DNA of 64,000 bases from Dietzia massiliensis (GTDB lineage: Bacteria; Actinomycetota; Actinomycetes; Mycobacteriales; Mycobacteriaceae). Below, piece after piece: positions 35,795-44,936 of this stretch (positions within the stretch are counted from its first letter, which is position 1; every line of letters begins with the position of its first letter). The notes under the pieces are model-generated. The model was given only the letters and a program-made list of their open reading frames with translations. It was not told the origin of the DNA and did no database searches. A program made the position numbers and the translations under genes. The DNA lies in assembly GCF_018390595.1 (NCBI RefSeq), contig NZ_JAHBAV010000001.1, positions 112,447-176,446 on the forward strand, in the 5' to 3' direction.

Positions 35795-35815
35795 CCTGCT
35801 CATGCAGGAAATATG
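35795..35815 (-). promoter_or_regulatory. Leader hairpin and -10-like word of the small gene
   Basis: The minus strand has CATATT (35810-35815), a possible -10 box, immediately followed by a perfect inverted repeat CCTGC-ATGA-GCAGG (35795-35808). If transcription begins just downstream of CATATT, this hairpin would be at or near the 5' end of the mRNA, about 40 bases before the start codon. The word GGGAAC also occurs twice upstream (near 35832 and 35860), similar to ECF-sigma -35 elements, but with no matching -10. Confidence 0.3.
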
Positions 35816-35899
35816 ACCTTCACACAGTTCCCAGGGTTTGGCCAGGCTTTTGCCCCGAGGGTTCCCTGGAGCCCCTCTCGGCGTGGCCCCGGGCGCGCG

Positions 35900-37246
35900 T
35901 CAGTCCCGGATGATCCGGCGGAGTTTGTCGACCCGGGCGGACAGCTCGCGCTCGTGGCCGTGCGGCCCGGGCTCGTAGTAGTCCCGCCCCACCAGCTCGT
36001 CGGGCGGGTACTGCTGCGCCACGACCCCCGGCGCCGCGTTGTGCGGGTACCGGTAGCCCACCCCGTTGCCGAGCCCCTTGGCCCCGGCGTAGTGGCCGTC
36101 CCGCAGGTGCTTGGGCACCTCGCCGACGCCGCCCGCGCGGACATCCGACATGGCGGCGTCGATGGCCGCGATCACCGCCTTGGATTTGGGGGCGGTCGCG
36201 AGGTGGATGGTGGCCTGGGCCAGCGCGAGCCGGCACTCGGGCATGCCGACCTTCTGGACGATCTCCGCCGCCGCGCTCGCGGACAGCAGCGCGGTCGGGT
36301 CGGCCATGCCGATGTCCTCACTCGCGTGCACCATGAGCCGCCGGGCGATGAACCGGGGGTCCTCCCCCGCGACCAGCATGCGTGCCAGGTAGTGCAGCGC
36401 CGCGTCCACGTCGGACCCGCGGATGGACTTGATGAACGCGCTCGTGACGTCGTAGTGCTGGTCGCCGTCACGGTCGTAGCGCACGGGGGCCGCGTCCAGG
36501 CTGAGCTCGACGATCTCCGGCGTCACCACGCCGTCCTCCGCGGCCCCGGCCGCGGCCTCCAGGATCGTCAGACTGCGTCGCGCGTCCCCGCCCGAGAGCC
36601 GGACGATGTCCTCCGCCGCGGCGGTGGTGAGCTCGACGCGCCCCGCCAGCCCCCGCTCGTCGGAGACCGCGCGACGCAGCACGGCGGCCACCCCGGCGTC
36701 GTCCAGGCCCTGCAGTTCGGCGATGAGCGACCGGCTCAGCAGTGGCGCGATCACGGAGAAATGCGGGTTCTCCGTGGTGGCGGCCACCAGCAGCACGATG
36801 CCGTTCTCCACGGCCGCCAGCAGGGCGTCCTGCTGGCTCTTGGAGAACCGGTGCACCTCGTCGATGAACAGGACCGTGCGCTGACCGTGGACCTGCCGGG
36901 TGCGGGCGTCGTCGATCACCGCGCGGACGTCCTTGACCCCGGCGCTGAGCGCCGACAGGGCGACGAAATGCCGCCCCGACGTGCTGGCCACCAGATTGGC
37001 GAGCGTCGTCTTCCCGGTCCCCGGAGGGCCGTAGAGGATCACCGACGAGCCCCCGCGCCCCTCCACCAGCCGCCGCAGCGGCGAATTAGGGCGCAGCAGG
37101 TGCTCCTGGCCGATCACCTCGCCCAGCGTCCGCGGCCGCATCCGGACCGCCAACGGGGCGCCCGGGTCCACGGACGCCGACGCCGGAGGAACGGACCCGG
37201 CGCCGCCCGAGTCCCCGGCGGCGAACAGCCCAGCGTCTTCTGTCAC
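35900..37246 (-). CDS. rarA: Replication-associated recombination protein RarA (MgsA-like AAA+ ATPase)
   Basis: Clamp-loader-related ATPase acting at stalled forks. The 448-residue product from the GTG at 37246 has [19 protein letters not shown], Walker [11 protein letters not shown], Walker [17 protein letters not shown], sensor ATTENPHF, the arginine-finger region LLSRS, and the C-terminal tetramerisation domain ([30 protein letters not shown] end). The first 30 residues are Gly/Ser/Pro-rich. The frame stays open far upstream but there it overlaps the phosphodiesterase gene on the other strand and is spurious. Confidence 0.95.
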   Translation of the reverse strand: MTEDAGLFAAGDSGGAGSVPPASASVDPGAPLAVRMRPRTLGEVIGQEHLLRPNSPLRRLVEGRGGSSVILYGPPGTGKTTLANLVASTSGRHFVALSALSAGVKDVRAVIDDARTRQVHGQRTVLFIDEVHRFSKSQQDALLAAVENGIVLLVAATTENPHFSVIAPLLSRSLIAELQGLDDAGVAAVLRRAVSDERGLAGRVELTTAAAEDIVRLSGGDARRSLTILEAAAGAAEDGVVTPEIVELSLDAAPVRYDRDGDQHYDVTSAFIKSIRGSDVDAALHYLARMLVAGEDPRFIARRLMVHASEDIGMADPTALLSASAAAEIVQKVGMPECRLALAQATIHLATAPKSKAVIAAIDAAMSDVRAGGVGEVPKHLRDGHYAGAKGLGNGVGYRYPHNAAPGVVAQQYPPDELVGRDYYEPGPHGHERELSARVDKLRRIIRD

Positions 37247-37441
37247 GCCCCCCAGGCTACCGGCGGGCCCCGACAGCGAACCCCCAGGTGAACATCCGGC
37301 GACGGATCCACGGAAGTGACCGCGGCCCTCGTCGTCGTCGGGTTGTCTGGAGGCCAGGTGTGCCACCTGCCCGGCGGGGGCGCACCGCCGCCACCCCACT
37401 CCAACACCACCCCGTGCCACGACCTCCGGAGGGCCCACCAC

Positions 37442-38746
37442 ATGTGCCGCGACGACCACCCCACCCACGGCCCCACGCTCACCCGCCGCGAGGCGCTCGC
37501 CGGAGCGGGGCGGGTCGCCGCCGCCGGCGCGGTCGGGGTGACCCTCCTCGCCGAACCGGCGCGCGTGTGGGCGGACCCGGTGCGCCCGGTCGCCGACGAC
37601 CTCGACGTCTACGTGATCGTCACCGACGGCATGCGGCCCGACGAACTCAACGCGGCGCAGGCACCGACACTGCACCGCTGGGCCGCCGCGGGGACGCGGT
37701 TCACCGATGCCTCGTCGATCATGATCGCCGAGACCCTGCCCAACCACGCCGCGATGGTCACCGGCGTGCTCCCCGAGCGCAACGGGGTACCCGCCAACGC
37801 CGTCTGGGACCGGGCCGCGCGCACGGACCGCACGCTCGACCGGCCCGACGACCTGCGCGCACCGACGGTCCTCGACCGGATCCGCACCGAGGCGGGCCTC
37901 ACCACCGCGAGCGTGCTGAGCAAGGACTACCTGCACGGGCTGTTCAGCGGGCGCGCCAGCGTGCAGTGGGCGCCGTTCCCGCTCGTGCCGATCACCGACC
38001 ACTCGCTGGACTGGTTCACGGTCGAGGCGCTCAAGCGGACCATCACCGACCACGCCCCGCGGATGACCTTCGTCAACCTCGGGGACATGGACCGCTTCGG
38101 CCACATGGACCTGTCGGGCACCTCGCTGCGACTCGCCCGCAACCAGGCGGTGTTCAACTCCGACCACAAGCTCTGGGACCTCGAGGAGTTCCTGCGCGCG
38201 ACCGGGCGCTGGGAACGCTCGGTGCTCATCGTCCTGGCCGACCACGGGATGGACTGGTCCGAACCCCTGCGCCTCATCAGCGCGGCCGGCGCGATCGACG
38301 CCGACCCCGCACTGCGCGGGCGGTTCGGGATCGCCCAGAACGGGGGCGCCGACACGTTCACGCACCTCGGCCCCGCCGTCGAGCGCGACGCCGCCCTGGC
38401 GCGACTGCGCGAGGTGATCGGCGGGCTGCCCGGCGTCCACCGCCTCTACGATCCGACCGAACTGTCACTGGGCGAGCGCGGCGGAGACCTCGTGGCGACG
38501 TGTCAGCCCGGGTGGAGGTTCTCCGACCCCACCCCGTTCTCCAACCCGATCCCCGGCAACCACGGACACGAGGTCACGCTGGGCATCCCGTTCTTCATCA
38601 CCGGCGGCCACCGGATCGTGCGGCGCGGCGCCGTGGTCGACCGGCCCGTGCGCACGCTCGACGTGGCTCCGACCGTCGCGACGCTGTTCGGCCTCGACCA
38701 CGGCGGAATGGACGGGCGGCCCGCGCTCGAGGCGTTCCACCTCTGA
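37442..38746 (+). CDS. Tat-exported alkaline-phosphatase-superfamily phosphodiesterase
   Basis: A 434-residue exported enzyme of the nucleotide pyrophosphatase/phosphodiesterase type. Start chosen at ATG 37442, which has GGAGG ten bases upstream and puts a twin-arginine signal near the N-terminus: [11 protein letters not shown] followed by a hydrophobic Ala/Gly stretch and a probable Ala-x-Ala-like cleavage near residue 40. Metal-site residues are visible in order: VTDGMRPDE (Asp), [12 protein letters not shown] (nucleophile Thr), [10 protein letters not shown] (Asp, His), LADHGMDW (Asp, His) and GNHGHEV (His). The substrate cannot be told from sequence. It is a lone plus-strand gene between rarA and aspS with a shared G/C hairpin after it. 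Confidence 0.88.
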   Translation: MCRDDHPTHGPTLTRREALAGAGRVAAAGAVGVTLLAEPARVWADPVRPVADDLDVYVIVTDGMRPDELNAAQAPTLHRWAAAGTRFTDASSIMIAETLPNHAAMVTGVLPERNGVPANAVWDRAARTDRTLDRPDDLRAPTVLDRIRTEAGLTTASVLSKDYLHGLFSGRASVQWAPFPLVPITDHSLDWFTVEALKRTITDHAPRMTFVNLGDMDRFGHMDLSGTSLRLARNQAVFNSDHKLWDLEEFLRATGRWERSVLIVLADHGMDWSEPLRLISAAGAIDADPALRGRFGIAQNGGADTFTHLGPAVERDAALARLREVIGGLPGVHRLYDPTELSLGERGGDLVATCQPGWRFSDPTPFSNPIPGNHGHEVTLGIPFFITGGHRIVRRGAVVDRPVRTLDVAPTVATLFGLDHGGMDGRPALEAFHL

Positions 38747-38777
38747 CGCGGGCCGCGGTGCGGCACCGCGTACGGGA

Positions 38778-38819
38778 CGGGCCCGCGGCACGGCCGGAGA
38801 CGACCACGCCGCGGGCCCG
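38778..38819. terminator. Bidirectional terminator-like hairpin between the phosphodiesterase gene and aspS
   Basis: A perfect 12-bp inverted repeat, cgggcccgcggc (38778-38789) and gccgcgggcccg (38808-38819), with an 18-base loop, sits in the 89-bp gap between two convergent genes. It can serve as terminator for both. No U-tract is present. Confidence 0.6.
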
Positions 38820-38835
38820 ACCCCGCGTTCGACGA

Positions 38836-40638
38836 CTACTGCGCCGGGGTCTCCGCGGGCGGGGCGGACTGGCCGCGCTGCACCGGCTTGGCGTCGATGC
38901 CGGACTCCTTGCGCTGCTGCGCGGTGATCGGCGCCGGCGCATCGGTCAGCGGGTCCACGCCGCCGCCGGACTTGGGGAACGCGATGACGTCGCGGATCGA
39001 CTCGGTCCCGGCCAGCAGGGCGCAGATGCGATCCCAGCCGAACGCGATGCCGCCGTGCGGCGGGGCGCCGTAGGAGAAGGCGTCGAGCAGGAAGCCGAAC
39101 TTCTCCTGCGCCTCCTCGGCCGAGATGCCCATGACGCCGAACACCCGCTCCTGGATGTCCTTGCGATGGATACGGATCGAGCCGCCGCCGATCTCGTTGC
39201 CGTTGCACACGATGTCGTACGCGTAGGCGAGCGCCGAGCCCGGATCGGTGTCGAAGGTGTCCAGGTGCTCGGGCTTGGGCGAGGTGAAGGCGTGGTGCAC
39301 CGCCGTCCACGCGCCGGAGCCCACGGCCACGTCGCCGGCCGCCGTGGCGTCGTCGGCGGGCTCGAACATCGGCGCGTCGACGACCCAGGTGAACGCCCAC
39401 TTGGTGGGGTCGATGAGACCGAGCTTGGCGGCGATCTCACCGCGGGCGGCACCGAGCAGGGCCCGCGTGGACTTCACCGCGCCGGCGCCGAAGAAGATGC
39501 AGTCACCCGGCTCCGCGCCGACGTGGGCGGCGATGCCGGCCCGCTCGGCGTCCGACAGGTTCTTGGCGACCGGGCCGCCCAGCTCGCCGTCTTCCCCGAC
39601 GAGGATGTACGCGAGCCCCTTGGCGCCGCGCTGCTTGGCCCACTCCTGCCAGGCGTCGAGCTGACGACGCGGCTGCGACGCCCCGCCCTTCATGACGACC
39701 GCGCCGACATAGGGCGCCTTGAACACCCGGAACGGGGTGTCGGCGAAGAACTCCGTGCACTCGACGAGCTCGATGTCGAAGCGCAGATCCGGCTTGTCGG
39801 AGCCGTACCGGCGCATCGCCTCGTCGTACGTCATCCGCGGGATCGGCGTGGTGATCTCGTACCCGGCGGTCGCCCACACCTCGGTGAGGATCTCCTCCGC
39901 CACAGCGATCACGTCGTCCTGGTCGACGAAGCTCATCTCCACGTCGAGCTGCGTGAACTCCGGCTGCCGGTCGGCACGGAAGTCCTCGTCGCGGTAGCAG
40001 CGGGCCAACTGGTAGTACTTCTCCATCCCGGCCACCATGAGCAGCTGCTTGAACAGCTGCGGAGACTGCGGGAGGGCGTAGAACGTGCCCGGCTGCAGGC
40101 GGGCCGGCACGAGGAAGTCGCGCGCGCCCTCCGGGGTAGAGCGGGTCAGCGTGGGGGTCTCGATCTCGACGAAGTCGTGACGGGCCAGCACGCCGCGGGC
40201 CGCGGCGTTGACCTTCGACCGCAGCCGCAGCGCCGCGCCCGGGCCCTCGCGACGCAGGTCGAGGTACCGGTGACGCAGACGCGCCTCCTCCCCCACCTCG
40301 TCGTCGAGCTGGAACGGCAGCGCCGCCGCCTCGCCCAGGACCTCGAACGACGTGACGTCGATCTCGATCTCGCCCGAGGCCAGGTTCGGGTTCTCCGACC
40401 CCTCGGGACGCCGGTCGACGGTGCCGGTGACCGCCACGCAGTACTCGTTGCGCAGGCGGTGGGCGCGCTCGGCCACGTCCTCGGAGCGGAAGACCACCTG
40501 GCACACGCCCGAGGCGTCGCGCAGGTCGACGAAGATGACGCCGCCGTGATCCCGGCGGCGTGCCACCCAGCCGGCCAGGGTGACTGTGTCACCGGCATCG
40601 GCGGCTCGGAGCTGGCCGGCGGAATGGGTGCGCAGCAC
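38836..40638 (-). CDS. aspS: Aspartyl-tRNA synthetase
   Basis: Charges tRNA-Asp. The 600-residue bacterial-type enzyme has the N-terminal OB fold ([34 protein letters not shown]), class II motif 2 ([25 protein letters not shown]), a bacterial GAD insertion (about residues 290-420) and motif 3 ([10 protein letters not shown]). The C-terminal tail (about 25 residues, [13 protein letters not shown]) is Pro/Ala-rich. Start GTG at 40638 after GAGAGGAC; mycobacterial AspS is of similar length. Whether it also charges tRNA-Asn cannot be decided here. Confidence 0.96.
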   Translation of the reverse strand: MLRTHSAGQLRAADAGDTVTLAGWVARRRDHGGVIFVDLRDASGVCQVVFRSEDVAERAHRLRNEYCVAVTGTVDRRPEGSENPNLASGEIEIDVTSFEVLGEAAALPFQLDDEVGEEARLRHRYLDLRREGPGAALRLRSKVNAAARGVLARHDFVEIETPTLTRSTPEGARDFLVPARLQPGTFYALPQSPQLFKQLLMVAGMEKYYQLARCYRDEDFRADRQPEFTQLDVEMSFVDQDDVIAVAEEILTEVWATAGYEITTPIPRMTYDEAMRRYGSDKPDLRFDIELVECTEFFADTPFRVFKAPYVGAVVMKGGASQPRRQLDAWQEWAKQRGAKGLAYILVGEDGELGGPVAKNLSDAERAGIAAHVGAEPGDCIFFGAGAVKSTRALLGAARGEIAAKLGLIDPTKWAFTWVVDAPMFEPADDATAAGDVAVGSGAWTAVHHAFTSPKPEHLDTFDTDPGSALAYAYDIVCNGNEIGGGSIRIHRKDIQERVFGVMGISAEEAQEKFGFLLDAFSYGAPPHGGIAFGWDRICALLAGTESIRDVIAFPKSGGGVDPLTDAPAPITAQQRKESGIDAKPVQRGQSAPPAETPAQ

Positions 40639-40787
40639 TACGGTGGTCCTCTCGTCGGGGAAAGTGTGGTGTGATCGCCTGAGCGTGAGCACCGACGGGA
40701 CGACCCCACGGCCGGCCACGGGCTCGGACGGGGAACAGTCTACGTCCACGACAGACGGGGCGACGCACCACCCGGAAGGCGGAGATC

Positions 40788-41705
40788 ATGACGTTTCGAC
40801 AGGGCGGGAGGCTCGACACCAGCGGAGTCTCCGGCGGGGGCCGGGGAGGTCGCCGGGGGATCGCCGTCGGCGGAGGGCTCGGCGGCCTCGCCGTCGTCCT
40901 CATCGCGCTGTTCCTCGGTGTCGACCCGGGCCAGCTCGGCCTGGACACCGGAACCACCGGTCCCACCGGTGCCCAGGGACAGGGTTCCGATTCCGCGGAG
41001 CAGATCCAGGCCCACATCGACCAGTGCGACCTGCAGCAGGCCAACACCGACACGATCTGCCGCATCGTCGCAACCACGGAGAGCCTCGAGGACGTCTGGA
41101 CGACCCAGCTCCCGGATCAGGTCGGTATGCGCTGGGAGCAGCCGCGGACCACCGTCTTCAGCGGCGCCGTCGACACCGGCTGTGGGGCCGCCTCCTCCGA
41201 CATCGGCCCCTTCTACTGCCCGGCCGGGCAGACCGTCTACATCGATCCCGCGTTCTTCGACAGCGTCCTGGTGGGGCAGCTCGGCGGTCCGCCCTCCGGC
41301 GCGGCGCAGATGTACGTCGTCGCGCACGAGTTCGGCCACCACCTGCAGACCATGCTCGGCGACATCCGACGCTCGCAGCAGGACCCGCAGGGCCCGTCGT
41401 CCGGAGCGGTCCGCGTCGAGCTCCAAGCCGACTGCTACGCGGGGCTCTGGGCCCACTACGCGACCTCCACCCCGGCGCCCGACGGCGGCCCGCCGCTGCT
41501 GGAGAGCCTGACCCCGCAGGACGTGGACGCGATCGTCCAAACCGCGGAGGCCATCGGCGACGACCACATCCAGCGCACCGGAGGCGGGCGCGTCGACCCC
41601 CGCTCGTGGACCCACGGCTCGTCCGAGATGCGCAGGCAGTGGTTCCTCACCGGCTACGAGCAGGGCTCCGTGCAGGCCTGCGACACCTTCCGCGCGCAGC
41701 TCTGA
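40788..41705 (+). CDS. Membrane-anchored neutral zinc metallopeptidase, YpfJ family
   Basis: A 305-residue protein with a Gly/Arg-rich N-terminus, one transmembrane helix at about residues 29-45 (GGLGGLAVVLIALFLGV), then an external domain containing the zinc motif VVAHEFGHHLQ (HExxH) and a downstream third-ligand region VELQADCYAGLWAHYA with conserved Glu. Paired cysteines around residues 80-145 and near 285 may form disulfides. The family is widespread (Rv2575 holds the matching slot between aspS and hisS in M. tuberculosis), but its substrate is not known. ATG is preceded by GGCGGAG. Confidence 0.9.
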   Translation: MTFRQGGRLDTSGVSGGGRGGRRGIAVGGGLGGLAVVLIALFLGVDPGQLGLDTGTTGPTGAQGQGSDSAEQIQAHIDQCDLQQANTDTICRIVATTESLEDVWTTQLPDQVGMRWEQPRTTVFSGAVDTGCGAASSDIGPFYCPAGQTVYIDPAFFDSVLVGQLGGPPSGAAQMYVVAHEFGHHLQTMLGDIRRSQQDPQGPSSGAVRVELQADCYAGLWAHYATSTPAPDGGPPLLESLTPQDVDAIVQTAEAIGDDHIQRTGGGRVDPRSWTHGSSEMRRQWFLTGYEQGSVQACDTFRAQL

Positions 41706-41718
41706 CGCGCCGGAGGAG

Positions 41719-42999
41719 TCAGCGCTCGACGGCCCGGGTGACGTGCCCGAGGATCGCCTCGAGCGGAACCGGCTCCTGCTCGCCGGTGGACATCGTCTTG
41801 ACCACTGCGGTGCCGGTCTCGAGCTCGTTCTCACCGATGACGACCGTGACCGCCGCGCCCGACCGGTCCGCCGCCTTGAACGCGCCCTTCATGCCCCGGT
41901 CGCCGTACGCCATGTCCGCCCGCAGCCCGTTGCGGCGGAACTCCGCCAGGACCGGCACCATCGCCGCCTTGGCCGCCGCCCCGAGCGCGACGCCGTACAC
42001 GTCGACCCGCCCCTGCGCCGCGGGATCGATCCCCTCGGCCTGGAGCGCCAGCACCGTGCGGTCGACACCGATCCCGAAGCCGATGCCCGACAGAGCCTGG
42101 CCACCGAGCTGCTCCATCAGCCCGTCGTAGCGTCCTCCGCCGCCGATCCCGGACTGCGCGCCGAGGCCGTCGTGAACGAACTCGAAGGTCGTCTTGGTGT
42201 AGTAATCCAGGCCGCGGACCATGCGGGGGTTGACCGTGTACGGCACGCCGAGCGCGTCCAGGTGCGCCCGCACGGTCGCGAAGTGCTCGGCGCTGGCGTC
42301 CGAGAGGTGATCGATCATCAGCGGCGCGTCCTCGAGCTGCTCACGCACCTCGGGGCGCTTGTCGTCGAGCACGCGCAGCGGGTTGATCCGCGCGCGCTCA
42401 CGCGTCGCCTCGTCGAGATCCAAGCCGGCGAGGAACGCCTGCAGCCGCTCGCGGTACTGCGGGCGGCACGTCTCGTCGCCGAGCGAGGTGAGCTCGAGGC
42501 GGAAGCCGGTCAGGCCGAGCGACCGGAACGCCTCGTCGGCCACGGCGATCACCTCGGCGTCGAGGGCGGGGTCGTCCACCCCGATGGCCTCGATCCCGAC
42601 CTGCTGGAGCTGCCGGTAGCGGCCGGCCTGCGGACGCTCGTACCGGAAGAACGGCCCGGCGTAACAGAGCTTGACCGGCAGCTGTCCGCGGTCCAGCCCG
42701 TGCTCGATCACCGCACGCATGACCCCCGCCGTGCCCTCGGGCCGCAGCGTGACGCTGCGGCCGCCCCTGTCCTCGAACGAGTACATCTCCTTGGAGACCA
42801 CGTCCGTGGACTCGCCCACCCCGCGGGCGAACAGCGCCGTGTCCTCGAAGATCGGCAGCTCGATGTGGCCGTAGCCGGCGCGCCGGGCGGCGGTGGTGAT
42901 CGCGTCGCGGACGGCGACGAACCCGGCCGACGCCGGGGGGACGTAGTCGGGCACGCCCTTGGGGGCCTTGAGTGCGGTCTTCTTCTCGGTGCCGGTCAC
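41719..42999 (-). CDS. hisS: Histidyl-tRNA synthetase
   Basis: Charges tRNA-His. The 426-residue class II enzyme has [13 protein letters not shown] at the start, motif 2 region [18 protein letters not shown] and [21 protein letters not shown], the His-specific signatures [13 protein letters not shown] and [14 protein letters not shown], and a C-terminal anticodon-binding domain ([14 protein letters not shown]). GTG start with GAGGAC upstream. Lies 45 bp after the MBL-hydrolase gene as in Rv2580c-Rv2581c. Confidence 0.97.
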   Translation of the reverse strand: MTGTEKKTALKAPKGVPDYVPPASAGFVAVRDAITTAARRAGYGHIELPIFEDTALFARGVGESTDVVSKEMYSFEDRGGRSVTLRPEGTAGVMRAVIEHGLDRGQLPVKLCYAGPFFRYERPQAGRYRQLQQVGIEAIGVDDPALDAEVIAVADEAFRSLGLTGFRLELTSLGDETCRPQYRERLQAFLAGLDLDEATRERARINPLRVLDDKRPEVREQLEDAPLMIDHLSDASAEHFATVRAHLDALGVPYTVNPRMVRGLDYYTKTTFEFVHDGLGAQSGIGGGGRYDGLMEQLGGQALSGIGFGIGVDRTVLALQAEGIDPAAQGRVDVYGVALGAAAKAAMVPVLAEFRRNGLRADMAYGDRGMKGAFKAADRSGAAVTVVIGENELETGTAVVKTMSTGEQEPVPLEAILGHVTRAVER

Positions 43000-43044
43000 A
43001 GGGAAAGTCCTCGGGTCAGATAGGGGGCGGGGGCGCCGGTCGGT

Positions 43045-43710
43045 CTAGAGGTCGCGCAGGAAGGGGTTGGACCGGCGCTCGCGACCGATCGTGGTGGACG
43101 GGCCGTGTCCGGGCAGGACCACCGCGTCGTCATCCAGGACGAGGAACTTCTTGGCGATCGACTGCATGAGCACCTCGGTGTCCCCCGCCGGCAGGTCGGT
43201 ACGGCCGACCCCGTCCTGGAACAGTACGTCGCCACCGAGGACCACCATCCGCGGTCCCTCTTCGGTCTGCACGGTGATCCGGAAGGACACCGAACCGGGG
43301 CTGTGGCCGGGGGCGTGGTCCACGTCGAAGGTCATCGACCCGAACCGCAGGGTGTCGCCGTCGAAAACCTCGACGACCTCGGCGGGCTCGGTGAACGTCA
43401 TGTCCTTGAGCATGGCCGACAGGTCGAGCGACAGGCCCTTGCCGGGATCAGACAGCATCGGGCGGTCGTCGGGGTGGATGTAGGCGGGGACGCGGTAGTG
43501 GTCCGCGACCTGCCGGGCGTTCCAGATGTGGTCGAGGTGACCGTGGGTGAGCAGCACCGCACGCGGCCGCAGGCCCGCCTCCGAGACCTGGCGGCGCACC
43601 TGCTCCTCGGCGTCCTGGCCCGGGTCCACGATCACGCAGTCCCCCGCGTCGTCGGACACGATGTAGCAGTTGGTCTGGAACATCCCGGCGGGGAAACCGA
43701 CGATCTGCAC
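43045..43710 (-). CDS. MBL-fold metallo-hydrolase, glyoxalase II-like
   Basis: A 221-residue metallo-beta-lactamase-fold hydrolase. Metal ligands are clear: LLTHGHLDHIW (HxHxDH), HAPGHSPGS, GGDVLFQDGVGR (bridging Asp) and VVLPGHGPSTT (last His). The start is GTG 43710 (VQIVGFPAGMFQTNCYIV), preceded by AAAGGGAG. Orthologues beside hisS (Rv2581c) are annotated as possible glyoxalase II, but the substrate is not shown by the sequence. Confidence 0.92.
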   Translation of the reverse strand: MQIVGFPAGMFQTNCYIVSDDAGDCVIVDPGQDAEEQVRRQVSEAGLRPRAVLLTHGHLDHIWNARQVADHYRVPAYIHPDDRPMLSDPGKGLSLDLSAMLKDMTFTEPAEVVEVFDGDTLRFGSMTFDVDHAPGHSPGSVSFRITVQTEEGPRMVVLGGDVLFQDGVGRTDLPAGDTEVLMQSIAKKFLVLDDDAVVLPGHGPSTTIGRERRSNPFLRDL

Positions 43711-43919
43711 GTCCCGTACTCCCTTTCTTCGACAATCCACGGCGCCTGGCGCGCGGCGTCGGGTCAACGCGGTCCGACACCGGAGTGGTGTGCGATCGAC
43801 GTTGCCCGACCTGGTAGACAAGTACCCTGGGCCGGACCGTCCCCGGGGCCTCCGTGAGGAGACCCGGCGAGTCGATCCGGCCGACCGTTCCAGCCTAGTC
43901 CAGGTCCCCAGGAGGGTCA

Positions 43920-44840
43920 GTGTCCACCAACCAGGAACGCCGAGCCGAGGCGCGCCAGCGCCTGCGCGAGCAGATGGAGGCCCAGGCTCGCCGCGAGAAG
44001 CAGCTCAAGATCGCCGGCGCCGCTGTCGTCGTGGTGGTCCTGCTGGGGATCGTCGGCGTCGTGGTCTGGAACAAGACCGAGCAGGCGCGCGCCGAGGAGT
44101 ACGCGGCCAACTGGGTCACCTGCGAGTACCCGGCGGAGACCCCCATGGAGAAGGTCGATCCCGCGCAGTTCGAGGACCAGGGCCCCGAGGTGGTCGAAGA
44201 GGCCGAGCGCTTCAACGAGCAGATCGACGAGATCGAGGAGACCAGGCGCGAGGTGGAGCCGCCGAGCGGCGACCAGCCCCGCCGGGGTACCGCACAGATC
44301 ACCATCGCGACCAACGCCGGGGACATCCCGCTCGAGCTGGACCGGGCCGGGGCCCCCTGCAACGTCGCGAGCTTCGTGCATCTGGCCGAGCAGTCCTACT
44401 TCGACGACACCGAGTGCCACCGCCTGACCATCGGTGAGGAGGGCGCCGAGCTCTCCGTGCTGCAGTGCGGGGATCCGACCGGCACCGGCCTCTCGGGTCC
44501 CGGCTACTCCATCGTCGACGAGCCGCCCACCGATCTCCCCGTGGCGGAGGACGGCTCCGGGATCTCGGTCTACCCGCGCGGCACGGTCGCCATGGCCAAG
44601 TCCCAGGCGCCGAACAGTGCGGGCAGCCAGTTCTTCCTCGTCTACGAGGACTCCATGCTCCCGCCCGAGTACTCGGTCATGGGCACCATCGGTGAGTCGG
44701 GGCTCGAGGTCCTGGACCGGATCGCCGAGGGCGGGATCAAGAGCAACGATCCGATGAGCGACGACTACCAGGCGCCCAAGCGTCCGGTCCAGATCGAGAA
44801 GGTCACGGTCGACGCGCAGGAGGGTCTGCCCGAGGAGTGA
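43920..44840 (+). CDS. ppiB: Membrane-anchored cyclophilin-type peptidyl-prolyl isomerase
   Basis: A 306-residue protein with a charged coiled-coil-like N-terminus (RRAEARQRLREQMEAQARREKQ), a transmembrane helix at about residues 30-50 (KIAGAAVVVVVLLGIVGVVVW), a charged linker rich in Glu, and an external cyclophilin domain from about residue 120. Cyclophilin features include ITIATNAGDIPLELD, NVASFVHLAEQSYFDDTECHRL, VAMAKSQAPNSAGSQFFLVYED and EYSVMGTI. The first Arg of the usual FHR is present as CHR. GTG start with AGGAGG. Divergent from the MBL gene, convergent with relA, as in Rv2582. Confidence 0.92.
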   Translation: MSTNQERRAEARQRLREQMEAQARREKQLKIAGAAVVVVVLLGIVGVVVWNKTEQARAEEYAANWVTCEYPAETPMEKVDPAQFEDQGPEVVEEAERFNEQIDEIEETRREVEPPSGDQPRRGTAQITIATNAGDIPLELDRAGAPCNVASFVHLAEQSYFDDTECHRLTIGEEGAELSVLQCGDPTGTGLSGPGYSIVDEPPTDLPVAEDGSGISVYPRGTVAMAKSQAPNSAGSQFFLVYEDSMLPPEYSVMGTIGESGLEVLDRIAEGGIKSNDPMSDDYQAPKRPVQIEKVTVDAQEGLPEE

Positions 44841-44879
44841 CCCGGCCCGGGCCCGCCCGGATCGCGACCTGGACGACAC

Positions 44880-44903
44880 CGCCCCGGCCATCCGGCCGGG
44901 GCG
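44880..44903. terminator. Terminator-like hairpin between ppiB and relA
   Basis: Arms cgccccggcc (44880-44889) and ggccggggcg (44894-44903) form a perfect 10-bp stem with a four-base loop, 40 bases after the ppiB stop and 34 bases after the relA stop on the other strand. It can end both convergent transcripts. Confidence 0.7.
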
Positions 44904-44936
44904 AAGTCGTTCGTGCGGCTCCGGCGCTCGCCGGGC

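Noticed and set aside
37353..37380. Inverted repeat caggtg-tgc-cacctg upstream of the phosphodiesterase gene
   Set aside because: Only 6-bp arms, no promoter context that I could support; too likely by chance in this composition.
37247..38440. Upstream extension of the rarA frame as a fusion protein
   Set aside because: The extension is antisense to the phosphodiesterase gene and lacks any domain; GTG 37246 gives a normal RarA length.
37288..40674. Plus-strand open frame of more than 1,100 codons across the phosphodiesterase gene and aspS
   Set aside because: It runs in the wrong frame of one real gene and antisense to another, and is mostly Arg/Pro/Gly-rich; it has no recognisable domain.
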